Shown here in pieces: positions 23,711 through 35,054 of a DNA stretch of 64,000 nucleotides. The notes below the pieces were generated by a model, which saw only the letters and a list, made by a program, of their open reading frames with translations, ran no database searches and had not been told where the DNA came from. Within the stretch, counting starts at the first letter, position 1. The number at the start of each line of letters is the position of its first letter. The DNA comes from Macrostomum hystrix (lineage: Eukaryota; Platyhelminthes; Macrostomidae): contig CATNEN010000008.1 in NCBI GenBank assembly GCA_950097015.1, positions 2,604,001 to 2,668,000 of the forward strand, in the 5' to 3' direction. A program made the translations under genes and the position numbers.

Positions 23711-24191
23711 AAAAGTAGATCGTGATTTGACTTTCGAGCCGTAGATACCTGCTGAAAGGCAGATGAGACTGCCAGATAGATAGTGACTGACAGGTAAATT
23801 ACGCTGACAATTAAATAAATGATCGAAAACATAATAATGATAGACAATAATAGTAATAACAATAAGAGCCTACATATGGTTGCATAAAAATTTTTTCACC
23901 AATCTTCTCGATGAGAATCATTGAATATCTCGACGATCGTAATAATCAGATCGTAATATGTTGGTCCGTGTTCTGGATTTTTAACCAAACTATTGGTTGA
24001 ATATTTTGGGAGATACAGAAAATGTTGGTTTTTAGAAATTACCCGGGCCTTTTAACTTTTAAGGCAGACAGGTAGCTAGCTATAAATAGCTTCGAATAAT
24101 TTAGGATTCGAGACGAATAGTACAAAACGGAAATACAGCCTACAATTTAGGAGACAATAGATAAATATAATTGTAATAAAATAGGGCACAC

Positions 24192-24341
24192 CTCCTTTGG
24201 ATAAACTGGATTGACGGGATTTCCGCAAGAAGCCAAGCAAAACACGACTGCATGCATCACAGGCTGCGTCTGAGGTTGCTCAATCGATAGTCTAATATCC
24301 ATCTTTCCAGGAAACCTTTTTCTAGATTGGACGCCAAGGCC
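24192..24341 (-). CDS. Orphan internal exon, exactly 150 nt, unknown protein
   Basis: On the minus strand, CTATCTCAG precedes 24341 and GTGTGC follows 24192, bounding 50 uninterrupted codons with phase 0 at both ends. The peptide runs GLGVQSRKRFPGKMDIRLSI, EQPQTQPVMHAVVFCLASCG, NPVNPVYPKE. The composition is protein-like, with DIRLS and MHAVVFCLA beta-strand character. I do not recognise the family. Its partner exons would lie upstream (to the right) or, unusually, across the tubulin gene to the left. It could be a cassette of a gene with very large introns, or a remnant. Confidence 0.5.
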
Positions 24342-24769
24342 CTGAGATAGAGAATTAAATATTTCTTGCATTATTAATCAACTGCATTATTTGTATTCAG
24401 AAAATTTGCATTGAAATTAAAATGCAAAGCACGGATTATACTCAGATGAATGTATGAATATATGAACATAAAAAGTTATCAGCTAATGTGAGCCAAAATA
24501 AAAAATTACTGTTGATAAAGTAGAAAATGATAACGTCGAGACATTTCAGAAAGAGTTAAAGTATATTTGGATCTGATTAGCATATCGATATCCAAAAATA
24601 AAATTTACTTATTGTGACAGATATGAGAGACTCAGGAAGATAAGCGAAATAGTTGAAAAATATCTCAGAAATATGTGACACAGATCTGAAAAAATCCGCG
24701 ATAGGTCTCAGAAAGATATGAGAAAAATTTATCTACAGCGATAACGGAAAGATCGGAGGAAAAAAGAGA

Positions 24770-25375
24770 AAGATCTGACAAAGATCTGACATAGATCTAA
24801 CAAAGATCTGACAAAGATCTGACATAGGTCTGGCATTGATATTACATGGAAACTGACATGGATCTGACATGGATCTGACATGGATCTGACATGGATCTGA
24901 CATAGATCTGACATAGATCTGACTTGGATCTGACATGGATCTGACAAAGATCTGACATAGATCTGACATAGATCTGACATGGATCTGACATGGATCTGAC
25001 ATGGATCTGACATGGATCTGACATGGATCTGACATGGATCTGACATGGATCTGGCATAGATCTGACAAAGATCTGACATAGATCTGACATGGATCTGACA
25101 TGGATCTGACATGGATCTGACATGGATCTGACATGGATCTGACATAGATCTGACTTGGATCTGACATGGATCTGACAAAGATCTGGCATAGATCTGACAT
25201 GGATCTGACATGGATCTGACATGGATCTGACATGGATCTGACATGGATCTGATATAGATCTGATATTGATATTACATGGATCTGACATGGATCTGACAAA
25301 GATCTGACATGGATCTGACATAGATCTGACAAAGATCTGACATAGACCTTACATAGATCTGACATTGATATGACA
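24770..25375. repeat. 11-bp minisatellite, GATC every 11 bp
   Basis: About 52 copies of GATCTGACATG with AAA, TAG and TTG variants, and sporadic changes such as GGTCTGGCAT. Related degenerate copies extend to about 24600 on the left. The unit is close to one helical turn. Confidence 0.95.
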
Positions 25376-25379
25376 AAAA

Positions 25380-26224
25380 TATTAGAAGTGTCAGGAAAAT
25401 AACTGATAAGGGTCCGAGATCTGAAAGACAAAGAGCTTAAAAATCGAAAATTCCAAATCAATATCTGACATATGTGATGTTAGTGTTTTGTTAATAAATA
25501 CATGTTTTAGTTATTTAACTGTGCATCGCGAAATAGAAAAAAAATTCATTGCTTCTCAGCAGATGAGAACGAGGAAAAATAAGGAGAGTGCAGAGAAACG
25601 GAGTTGGGATTGAGCGGACTGGCTGTCAAATGGGAGTCTGGGACAATTCTGAGTGTTCTCTGAGAGCAGCCTGGCACGAGACTCGACGGCTCCATATGAA
25701 GGTCTCCATTTTGTTCAGTTTCAATTGTTCCTGCTGCTGCTGCTGCTGGGGAAGAGGAAGAGGCTGGGGAGACCAGCCATTGGGGAATAGATCTTCCCCA
25801 GCGTCTCGTTTTTTTGTTTTTTTAGTCAGCTCAGTGAAGGAATTGGCAGGTTTGAGCATAGCGATGGAGGTGGGGAGAGCGACAACCCCAAGAGGCTGTT
25901 GAAAACGGCCCAATAAGGGGTGACGGAGGCTTTCATAGTGCGTCAACTAGGAACGGGGAACAAGTGGCCAATGACCGTCTAATCTATTCTTTTTCCCGTT
26001 TCTTCCTACCCTCCTCCCATTCTCTCTTGTTCTGGCCTCTTCGCACTGGGGAGAACTGGACTGGTGCAAGTGGGTTTAGCAACGACCTTAGCTTCAAAAA
26101 GGTTTCTTAGAGCTGAATTCTATTTACTGAATAGCTTGCGGAAAAAGTGCTACAGAAATACACTCAATCTGTTGCTTCTAGTACACAACAAATTGCTTAG
26201 CAGCACTCTATCTTGCTGCTGCGG
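25380..26224 (+). promoter_or_regulatory. Upstream region and probable 5' non-coding exon of the calmodulin-like gene
   Basis: A consensus donor GCGG|GTAAGT at 26225 follows a region without good coding potential, so a 5' untranslated exon probably ends at 26224. The frames at 25588-25950 on both strands include a CTG/CAG run and are not convincing genes. Promoter elements were not recognised. Confidence 0.4.
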
Positions 26225-26364
26225 GTAAGTACGACTGAAGTTTTTTGTACGCATATTAGAATTGAAAGGCTCGATTGAATAACGAAAATGAATAGCAACT
26301 GTTGCTTATAGACTGAATGATCTATTATAAGACACGTGCTCATGGACGGAATGACCAATTTAAG

Positions 26365-26690
26365 GACATTCTGTGAGCTGAACTCAGTTACTCATAGACT
26401 GAATGACCAATTAATAACACACGTGCTCAAATACTAAATGACCAATCATCAGGTGCTCAAAGACCGAATGACCAAATTATAACACACGTGCTCAGAGACT
26501 GAATGACCAATCATCAGGTGCTCAAAGACTGAATGACCAATCATCAGGTGCTGATAGACTGAATGACCAATCATCGGGTGCTCTTAGACTGAATGATCAA
26601 TCATCGGGTGCTCATAGACTGAATGACCAATCATCGGGTGCTCATAGACTGAATGACCAATCATCAGGTGCTCATAGACCGAATGACCTT
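26365..26690. repeat. ~30-bp minisatellite in the 5' intron of the calmodulin-like gene
   Basis: About ten copies of GACTGAATGACCAATCATC plus GGGTGCTCATA-type spacers, running to within about 25 nt of the acceptor at 26712-26713. Confidence 0.9.
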
Positions 26691-26715
26691 CGGAACTGAC
26701 GACCTCCCCGCAGAG

Positions 26716-28390
26716 ATGTCGGAGCTGCAGAACACCCAGATGAACCTATCCGAAGAGGAGATCGCCGAGCTGCACGAAGCATTCCTCTTATTCGACAGGG
26801 ACGGCGGAGGCACCATCTCGGCCAATGAGCTGGGTGACGTCATGCGATCCCTCGGCCAGAATCCATCCGATGAGGAAATCAAACGGCTCATTGAACAGGT
26901 GGACGTTGACGGTAACGGCGAGTTGGACTTCTCAGAGTTCACTATTCTCATGATGATGAAGATGAACGACGGTGAGAGCAGCGTCCAGATTCGGGAGGCC
27001 ATTAAGGTGAGGCAGAATACGATAGGGCCATAGACAAAATATTAGCTGAGAATCAGGTTTTTTATACCCAATTTACCATGCACCACACGCCTTGCCTTTT
27101 GGGTCAGTGTGGCAGCCTCCACAGTCCACGGACTGAACAGCTGTACGCAGCCTTCGAAAACGCCGCGAAATAGCTGCGGCTGTGCGACCCTGTTGCGATC
27201 CTCCTATCCCATACATTGTATTAAGCCTCTGCTCAAACGTCATATAACCCGTTAGGCATCCGTGAGGTGAAGCATTGAATGCATAATTCCAATGTCAACC
27301 GATGCAGGTCGCGTATATAGAGCCACTTGTCATATCGCACTATGACGCTCAGCAATTGCCACAGTTTAGACTTTATTTTGTTTGTTTGAATGGCGCTCTT
27401 GCCACACAGATATGTCTGGGGAACTGAGTAGAGCATAGAGCTAAAGGCATAGTTTTTTTTATACATAGCACCCAGACAGATAGCACCCACCTCACGCCTT
27501 TCGCATCTCTTCATCGCTGCAGCCAGTTCATTCCCAAAACACTAGTACAGTTTGTTGATAGCAGAGTTATCAATTTTTACAGCAACTTTACCACCCACCT
27601 CACGCCTTGCGTACAGAATGTGGCCCACAAAACTGTCATCGATTTTTACTACCCAATTTATCACCCACCTCACGCCTTGTCGTAACAGTCTGTGGCCCAC
27701 AAAACTGCTATCGATTTTTACTACCCAATTTATCACCCACCTCACGCCTTGTCGTAACAGTCTGTGGCCCACAAAACTGCTATCGATTTTTACTACCCAA
27801 TTTATCACCCACCTCACGCCTTATCGTAACAGTCTGTGGCCCACAAAACTGCTATCGATTTTTACTACCCAATTTATCACCCACCTCACGCCTTGTCGTA
27901 ACAGTCTGTGGCCCACAAAACTGCTATCGATTTTTACTACCCAATTTATCACCCACCTCACGCCTTGTCGTAACAGTCTGTGGCCCACAAAACTGCTATC
28001 GATTTTTACTACCCAATTTATCACCCACCTCACGCCTTATCGTAACAGTCTGTGGCCCACAAAACTGCTATCGATTTTTACTACCCAATTTATCACCCAC
28101 CTCACGCCTTGTCGTAACAGTCTGTGGCCCACAAAACTGCTATCTATTTTTTACCCCTCACGCAAGTAAAACCCTTTCCTCCAATGCTTGTAATTCTCAA
28201 GGTTTTTGACGAAGAAGAAACAGGCAAGCTTCACGTTGACAAGCTGCGCCAGGTGATGGTCAACTTAGGCGATAAAATGGACCCGATGGAAGTTGACGAG
28301 CTCATCGCCCTGCTGGACATTGACCAGGATGGCAACGTGCAGACCGAGCAGATTGTTCAGGTGCTCAGCAGTGGCGCTGCGCCCGGCTGA
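26716..28390 (+). CDS. Calmodulin / troponin C-like EF-hand protein, two coding exons
   Basis: Exon 26716-27006 joins exon 28202-28390 (phase 0, EAIK|VFDEEE), making 159 residues. EF-hand 1 loop (27-38, [12 protein letters not shown]) and EF-hand 2 loop (63-74, [12 protein letters not shown]) keep the 1, 3 and 12 ligands. EF-hand 3 (100-111, [12 protein letters not shown]) has K at position 12 and E at 3. EF-hand 4 (136-147, [12 protein letters not shown]) has Q at position 12. So calcium binding is predicted in the N-lobe only. [12 protein letters not shown] and [10 protein letters not shown] match the calmodulin/TnC family; the DGGG loop and the N-terminal extension are TnC-like. The ATG lies two nucleotides after a CCCCGCAG acceptor, matching a 5' intron from 26225. 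Both introns carry minisatellites. Whether it is a muscle TnC or a calmodulin paralogue is open. Confidence 0.92.
27085..27190 (+). mobile_element. SINE 3' fragment in the calmodulin-like gene intron
   Basis: Contains CACAGTCCACGGACTGAACA followed by GCTGTACGCAGCC and AGCTGCGGCTGTGCGACC. The first part matches the SINE end at 10905-10935, and the AGCTGCGGCTGTG part matches 59657-59671. No tRNA-like head remains. Confidence 0.55.
27590..28145. repeat. 72-bp minisatellite in calmodulin-like gene intron 27007-28201
   Basis: Eight copies at an exact 72-bp period, each with CCCACCTCACGCCTTGTCGT and CACAAAACTGCTATCGATTT. Copies are nearly identical except the first and last. A lone relative of the CCCACCTCACGCCTT core lies at about 27487 and another at about 29148. 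Confidence 0.96.
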
Positions 28391-29690
28391 AAACTTCTTA
28401 AAAAACCTAGTTTTCTACATTTCCAACCTTATTCATCTTTGAATTTTCATAATCTTAGAATTTTATTAATTATTTTAAACTCAAATTCTTAAGAATTCCT
28501 GATTCTCATGCAAAAATTGATGTAAGCTCAATTCGACACTTATAACAATGGTAGTAACATTTCTTGTATCATTTTTCCGAAGTAAGAAAACTTTTTCTAT
28601 AGTAGTTGACTCATTTATCGCCGCTTTTCTAGAGTCGGCATGCATAAAAGCACAAATCGTACGCATAACATGCTACTGGTAAGTAGAGTACGAGTACTTT
28701 GCACAACAAGATGAGACTTTTAAGATATGTAGATTTTCAATCGATGTTATGCTATTTTTATATGGTTAAGAAATTTTAGGTACCCAGTTTTAGTATCGTA
28801 AATTTACTTGCATATGTGAAAGTATGGCATATTTAAAAAATACATAAGACTTGCTGCTGTCTCAAACGTTGGTAGTGAATTCCTCACGACAGCAGTTTTT
28901 TTATTTAAATCATTAGCTTCTTATTTTTTTGTTTGACCATTGCATTAGATTTAGAAGAATGAATAAAAGAACCATCCAAGGTCATCTCACTCTAAAGTCT
29001 GGCCAAGCCAACAAACTTATCGATTTTTTTCTAACCCCCCATCAGGCACCCACCTCAAAGCCCTCTATCCCTGCAGAAACCCCAGTCCAAAATTCTAGGC
29101 GCAGTGTAAGCAGCTAGCTTATGGATTTTTTCTATCCCGTAGTAGCGCCCACCTCACGCCTTTATTTTACGAATTGTGTTTCCCGATTAACAAAAGCTAC
29201 TGTAATGAATGTCAATGCTTGCTCAAGTTTTTTACTTTGAAGCTATTGAATTTCTTTAAATCCCAACAATGAGCTGAAGAGAAAAACTCTTTCTGAAGCT
29301 TAAGTTACCAGGTCCGCTGTTTTCACAAGATTGAAGTAACTTTAAGCAGGACGCCACTAAGTCTCTACGTGATTATTTCGCATACTGTCTATTGTCAAAC
29401 AAGTGTGAGCAAACTTTATTGCTAAACTACTATGCCACATCGTGTGTGCTCTAGCCTATATGCTAGCAAACACGATTTTTGGGTTGCAAGGGGCAAACTT
29501 TCATCCTTCCTCTCTCTCTTTTAAGCAAACTTTAATGCTTCCTTTATTCTAAACTGGAAAATACTTCTACTGTTATGCAGGGAAAAAAAATCCAGTAAAA
29601 AACTTGCTATCCGTAAAACGGGTGTAGCTGTAGATGCGAAAGTTCAAGCTATAGTTGGGAATATAAGACTTGGAGCTCGGTTTAAGACTC
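28391..29690. other. Intergenic DNA after the calmodulin-like gene
   Basis: AT-rich with no gene I can support. A dispersed CCCACCTCACGCCTTTATTT segment near 29148 matches the intron array of the preceding gene. A short (about 60-codon) frame at 28929 is not convincing. Confidence 0.4.
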
Positions 29691-30090
29691 TGTTGACACC
29701 TGTTAGACAGTAATGACACCTGTTTGACAGTAATGACACCTGTTTGACAGTAATGACACCTGTTAGACATTGATGACACTTGTCAAACAGTAATGACACC
29801 TGTAAGACAGTAATGACACCTGTTTGACAGTAATGACACCTGTTTGACAGTAATGACACCTGTTTGACAGTAATGACACCTGTTTGACAGTAATGACACC
29901 TGTTTGACAGTAATGACACCTGTTTGACAGTAATGACACCTGTTTGACAGTAATGACTCCGTTTGACAGTAATGACACCTGTTTGACAGTAATGACACCT
30001 GTTTGACAGTAATGACACCTGTTAGACATTGATGACACTTGTCAAACAGCAATGACACCTGTTAGACAGCGATGACACCTATTATACTGT
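29690..30090. repeat. 20-bp minisatellite
   Basis: About 20 copies of GACACCTGTTTGACAGTAAT. A block of variant copies (TTAGACATTGATGACACTTGTC) appears twice, at 29762 and 30022, implying a larger duplicated block. Confidence 0.95.
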
Positions 30091-30094
30091 TTTG

Positions 30095-30575
30095 ATTCCT
30101 GTTAGAATTTTATGATCTCTGTTAGTAAATACAGAAACCTAAAAGAGCTTGAAAAATCTGTTAATTTTTTACTCAATATTTGTTTCAATAAAAGTGCAAT
30201 GCCAGATATTATGTGCTAAAAGTTAGTAAAATAGACTCCGCGAGAAAAAAAATGTTAGATTTTTTTATTTCCGAAGTCACGAAGAAATAAATTAAAAGTG
30301 GCGATAAAAAGATTTTGATTGAAAGTCGATAAAAATAGAACTGGCTGGGTGCTTGGCCGATTGCTAGCCAGTTCATAAACAGAGCCTCAAGTCACTTGTC
30401 AATCAATTTCTCTCACTCACTTTAAACATGCTACTATAGCTTAAGGCACAAAGGTGGAGCCCGTAAGGAGCAAGGAAGTAGGAAATTATTTCAATATTCC
30501 ATGAACAGGGAACTTTATGAGGATTCCAGGACAGTCAGACTGTATAAGGATCTTAGAAAGCAAGTTTTAGAAAAG
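30095..30575. other. Spacer between arrays
   Basis: Unique AT-rich DNA between two minisatellites. I see no gene, and the frame starting at 30501 runs straight into the next array. Confidence 0.4.
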
Positions 30576-30579
30576 ATTC

Positions 30580-32757
30580 CAGGAATGAGAGATTCGGTAA
30601 GGATTCCTGGAATGAGAGATTCGGTAAGGATTCCAGGAATGAGAGATTCGGTAAGGATTCCAGGAATGAGAGATTCGGTAAGGATTCCTGGAATGAGAAA
30701 TTCGGTAAGGATTCCAGGAATGAGAGATTCGGTAAGGATTCCAGGAATGAGAGATTCGGTAAGGATTCCAGGAATGAGGGATTCGGTAAAGATTCCTGGA
30801 ATGAGAGATTCGGTAAGGATTCCTGGAATGAGAGATTCGGTAAGGATTCCAGGAATGAGAGATTCGGTAAAGATTCCAGGAATGAGAGATTCGGTAAAGA
30901 TTCCAGGAATGAGAGATTCGGTAAAGATTCCAGGAATGAGAGATTCGGTAAGGATGCCAGGAATGAGAGATTCGGTAAAGATTCCTGGAATGAGAGATTC
31001 GGTAAAGATTCCAGGAATGAGAGATTCGGTAAAGATTCCTGGAATGAGAGATTCGGTAAAGATTCCAGGAATGAGAGATTCGGTAAGGATTCCAGGAATG
31101 AGAGATTCGGTAAGGGTTCCAGGAATGAGAGATTCGGTAAGGATTCCAGGAATGAGAGATTCTGTAAGGATTCCAGGAATGAGAGATTCGGTAAGGATTC
31201 CAGGAATGAGAGATTCGGTAAGGATTCCAGGAATGAGAGATTCGGTAAAGATTCCAGGAATGAGAGATTCGGTAAGGATTCCAGGAATGAGAGATTCGGT
31301 AAGGATTCCAGGAATGAGAGATTCGGTAAGGATTCCAGGAATGAGAGATTCGGTAAGGATTCCAGGAATGAGAGATTGGGTAAGGATTCCTGGAATGAGA
31401 GATTCGGTAAGGATGCCTGCCAGGAATGAGAGATTTGGTAAGGATTCCAGGAATGAGAGATTCGGTAAGGATTCCAGGAATGAGAGATTCGGTAAGGATT
31501 CCAGGAATGAGAGATTCGGTAAGGATTCCAGGAATGAGAGATTCTGTAAGGATTCCAGGAATGAGAGATTCGGTAAGGATTCCAGGAATGAGAGATTCGG
31601 TAAGGATTCCAGGAATGAGAGATTCGGTAAGGATTCCTGGAATGAGAGATTCGGTAAGGATGCCTGCCAGGAATGAGAGATTCGGTAAGGATTCCAGGAA
31701 TGAGAGATTCGGTAAGGATTCCTGGAATGAGAGATTCGGTAAGGATTCCTGGAATGAGAGATTCGGTAAGGATGCCTGCCAGGAATGAGAGATTCGGTAA
31801 GGATTCCTGGAATGAGAGATTCGGTAAGGATTCCTGGAATGAGAGATTCGGTAAGGATGCCTGCCAGGAATGAGAGATTCGGTAAGGATTCCTGGAATGA
31901 GAGATTCGGTAAGGATGCCTGCCAGGAATGAGAGATTCGGTAATGATGCCAGGAATGAGAGATTCGGTAATGATGCCAGGAATGAGAGATTCGGTAATGA
32001 TGCCAGGAATGAGAGATTCGGTAATGATGCCAGGAATGAGAGATTCGGTAATGATGCCAGGAATGAGAGATTCGGTAATGATGCCAGGAATGAGAGATTC
32101 GGTAATGATGCCAGGAATAAGAGATTCGGTAATGATGCCAGGAATGAGAGATTCGGTAAGGATGCCAGGAATGAGAGATTCGGTAAGGATGCCAGGAATG
32201 AGAGATTCGGTAAGGATGCCAGGAATGAGAGATTCGGTAAGGATGCCAGGAATGAGAGATTCGGTAATGATGCCAGGAATGAGAGATTCGGTAATGATGC
32301 CAGGAATGAGAGATTCGGTAATGATGCCAGGAATGAGAGATTCGGTAATGATGCCAGGAATGAGAGATTCGGTAATGATGCCAGGAATGAGAGATTCGGT
32401 AATGATGCCAGGAATAAGAGATTCGGTAATGATGCCAGGAATGAGAGATTCGGTAAGGATGCCAGGAATGAGAGATTCGGTAATGATGCCAGGAATGAGA
32501 GATTCGGTAATGATGCCAGGAATGAGAGATTCGGTAATGATGCCAGGAATGAGAGATTCGGCAAGGATGCCAGGAATGAGAGATTCGGTAAGGATGCCAG
32601 GAATGAGAGATTCGGTAAGGATGCCAGGAATGAGAGATTCGGTAATGATGCCAGGAATGAGAGATTCGGTAAGGATGCCAGGAATGAGAGATTCGGTAAT
32701 GATGCCAGGAATGAGAGATTCGGTAATGATGCCAGGAATGAGAGATTCGGTAATGAA
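30580..32757. repeat. 27-bp minisatellite, ~80 copies, two subfamilies
   Basis: Left part (30580-31925): units with AGATTCGGTAAGGATTCCAG. Right part (31925-32757): units with AGATTCGGTAATGATGCCAG or GGTAAGGATGCCAG. In the middle, GCCTGCCAGGAATG insertions recur five times, shifting register. The unit is stop-free and a multiple of 3, giving apparent open frames of up to 797 codons on the minus strand that I reject as genes. It is related to the array at 35055-36600. Confidence 0.97.
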
Positions 32758-32759
32758 TT

Positions 32760-33340
32760 GAAACAGAAATTATTTTTTTGTTGCTTTCAAATACTTTTTC
32801 AGCATTTGAGTACCCCGCCACCCACAATGTGTTTCTAAAAGTGTATATTTGCCATATCGGCCACTCACGCACGCATGCAAAAGAGAATAATTGGCAATTA
32901 ATAAGCAATTAACAAAACAGATTGAATGAAACAAGTTAAATTATTAAGCAAAGTCTTTACAATAGTGAGACTGAAATGAGCATAAAATAGCAGAAACGAG
33001 CCCAGACCTCACAAGTTGCTAGCTGGTCTGCACTCGTAGATGTTCAAATTTAACGGTTGCCATTCGCTCACTAAATCATGGACTCACTTTCACGCACTCA
33101 TCTAACCCTCTACTTCTCAAGCTGTTGGTTCTCATGAAAAACACTGCCGAGCATACCCCCCCTACCGGGGCATTTAAGTGGCCAGCTTCTCCCATTGTAA
33201 AGTTCTGCCCCAGTAGCCTATTTAAACTGCTGCCATTTGACAGCAACATAAACTGCAATAGTTTTTAGTTTTATATAATTGAACAAGTTTTCTAGCTAGA
33301 TATTTATACAAATTGGTAGCCAACAAATCAGCTGCATAAA
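32760..33340. other. Spacer DNA
   Basis: No gene supportable. A short frame at 33076-33258 (minus) has no family signature. Confidence 0.35.
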
Positions 33341-33835
33341 TCAAGTGTTTGAATCAATCGACTGACCGATCAATCAATCAACAGAAAAAATCAAGCGAAC
33401 CAACCAACCGAATCAATTATTAGAATCAACCAATCAAACGAATCAAAAAATCAACCGAATCAATCAATCAACCGACCGAAGCAATCAATCAACCGAATCA
33501 ATCAACCGAATCAATCAACCAATTCAATCAACCGAATCGATCAACCAAATCAATCAACCGAATCAATCAATCGAATCAATCAACCAATTCAATCAACCGA
33601 ATCGATCAACCAAATCAATCAACCGAATCAATCAATCGAATCAATCAACCAATTCAATCAACCGAATCAATCAACCGAATCAATCAACCGAATCAATCAA
33701 CCGAATTAGTCAATAAACCGAATCAATCAATCGAACCGATTAACCGAATCAATCAATCGTATCAATCAACCGAATCGATCAACCGAATCGATCAAACGAC
33801 CAAATCAATCAATCAACCGGCCTAATCACCTGATC
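33340..33835. repeat. ATCAACCGA-type degenerate short-unit array
   Basis: Repeats of AATCAATCAACCGAATC and AATCGATCAACC with mixed 8-, 9- and 13-bp spacings. It ends at CAGCGCAG, immediately before the candidate exon at 33843, so it probably lies in an intron. Confidence 0.85.
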
Positions 33836-33842
33836 AGCGCAG

Positions 33843-34852
33843 TCCCAACTGGATGGCGTACACCTCGCGGGCAGCAGAGCGCGACTCACGCGCCTCCATC
33901 GCCGATCTGGATGCGGCCAGGCGGTTGGGCGAGAAGCGGCATCGCCGGCAAGTCGAGCAGACTCGCGGCGATCTCAAAGATCTCATCCTATCCAAGTACG
34001 TCCACCAGAGGCACAGCAGGAGTGTAGCAGCTGCCATCGCGACGGAAGATTCAAAGCCGAATGAGGCCTGGCCGACGCGCGAGGCTGCAGCGGCTTCGCT
34101 GTTCCCAGGCGGATGTCGGAACAGCCTATCACTCCGGCGACACGTGGCGGAGGAGAAGGCCCGCCTCGGATCTCGACTGTCACCGAGCAGACGCCGCAGA
34201 CAGCTGGTGGGCCGTCAGCGGCAGGCGCATCGAACATTCCCGGAACACATCGTCCAGGCTGGCAAGACCACCAGTGGAATTCTCAGGGACTTTCGACAAT
34301 TCAAAGGCGATCGAGAGGGCGAGACAGACGGCGAGGCCGAGGGAATCGAAGATCGACTGCAGTCGATATCATTGGCGGACTTTGGCAACAATGCCTGCGA
34401 GGAGTGAGTTAAAGAAACATATCTTGCTTTGTTTGCATTCTCAACCTGAGCAACAAATTTCACATACCCACATGCCTCCGATCTATCCCACATCTCTCCC
34501 ATCTATCCCACATCTCTCCCATCTATCCCACATCTCTCCCATCTATCCCACATCTCTCCCATCTATCCCACATCTCTCCTATCTAGCAGGCACATTCAAG
34601 AGTGAATTTCAGGCGAATGCATTGCACTGCATTGTGAATCGCATTCCCAGGCAATCCATGGCCTCATCTTCCTGGCTTGGCACCAGAACACGGCACCAAC
34701 AGAGGCAGCAGATGCAGCGACGTTGGCAGCAACAGCAGCAGCAGCAGGCCGTGATCGAGAATGCTAGAATTGTTAGGCAGAAGTTAGACAGAGCGTATCT
34801 GAGGTCCCAGGACTCAGACTTAGACGAAGGACTGTTAAAGCGTATTTCATAA
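33843..34852 (+). CDS. Uncertain two-exon gene, unrecognised basic protein
   Basis: After acceptor-like CACCTGATCAGCGCAG, a coding-like GC-rich block opens at 33843; the frame with ATG 33853 reads DLDAARRLGEKRHRRQVEQT, DLKDLILSKYVHQRHS and AGKTTSGILRDFRQFKG, closing at 34407 (TGA). A GTGAGT donor lies at 34404. After a minisatellite a second block (about 34590-34852) reads IVNRIPRQSMASSSW, a QQQQQQ run, QAVIENARIVRQKLDRAYLR and stops TAA. The phase of the 33853 frame does not match the best acceptor at 34589, so the joining is unresolved; a cryptic acceptor at 34602 would fit. AATAAA at 35049 fits as a poly(A) signal. No family recognised. Arg/Gln-rich, possibly coiled coil at the C-terminus. 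Upstream exons may exist. Confidence 0.45.
34480..34582. repeat. 20-bp minisatellite in a candidate intron
   Basis: Five copies of CATCTATCCCACATCTCTCC lead straight into a pyrimidine-rich CTATCTAGCAG acceptor, so the array forms the polypyrimidine side of the splice site. Confidence 0.85.
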
Positions 34853-35054
34853 ACAATGCTTTTCTAATTCTTCAAAATAAGCAATTATTTGTATTTTAAA
34901 AGCTTTTGTCTATGTCTCTTCCTTCACAAAAATATATTTAAATACAACCTCAAGTCAGCCATTTTCGTCAAAAATGTTCTTGTTAACGAAGGATTGGAAT
35001 TGGAATTTTCCTAAAACTTATCAGGTCTTCTAAAAATGTTTACTTGTAAATAAA

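Noticed and set aside
24729..25461. Frames with SDPCQIHVR repeats on the minus strand
   Set aside because: Translation of the 11-bp array, open in all three minus frames at once.
25588..25946. 104- and 106-codon frames on opposite strands containing a CTG/CAG run
   Set aside because: Both rest on the same low-complexity stretch, without motif, splice or conservation evidence; more likely upstream region of the calmodulin-like gene.
30515..32908. 797-codon open frame on the minus strand (and 391-, 322- and 665-codon frames) with RISHSWH- or MRDSVRIPG-type repeats
   Set aside because: The 27-bp unit is a multiple of 3 and free of stops in several frames on both strands, so long open frames are automatic; all are equally good, and none has unique flanking protein sequence.
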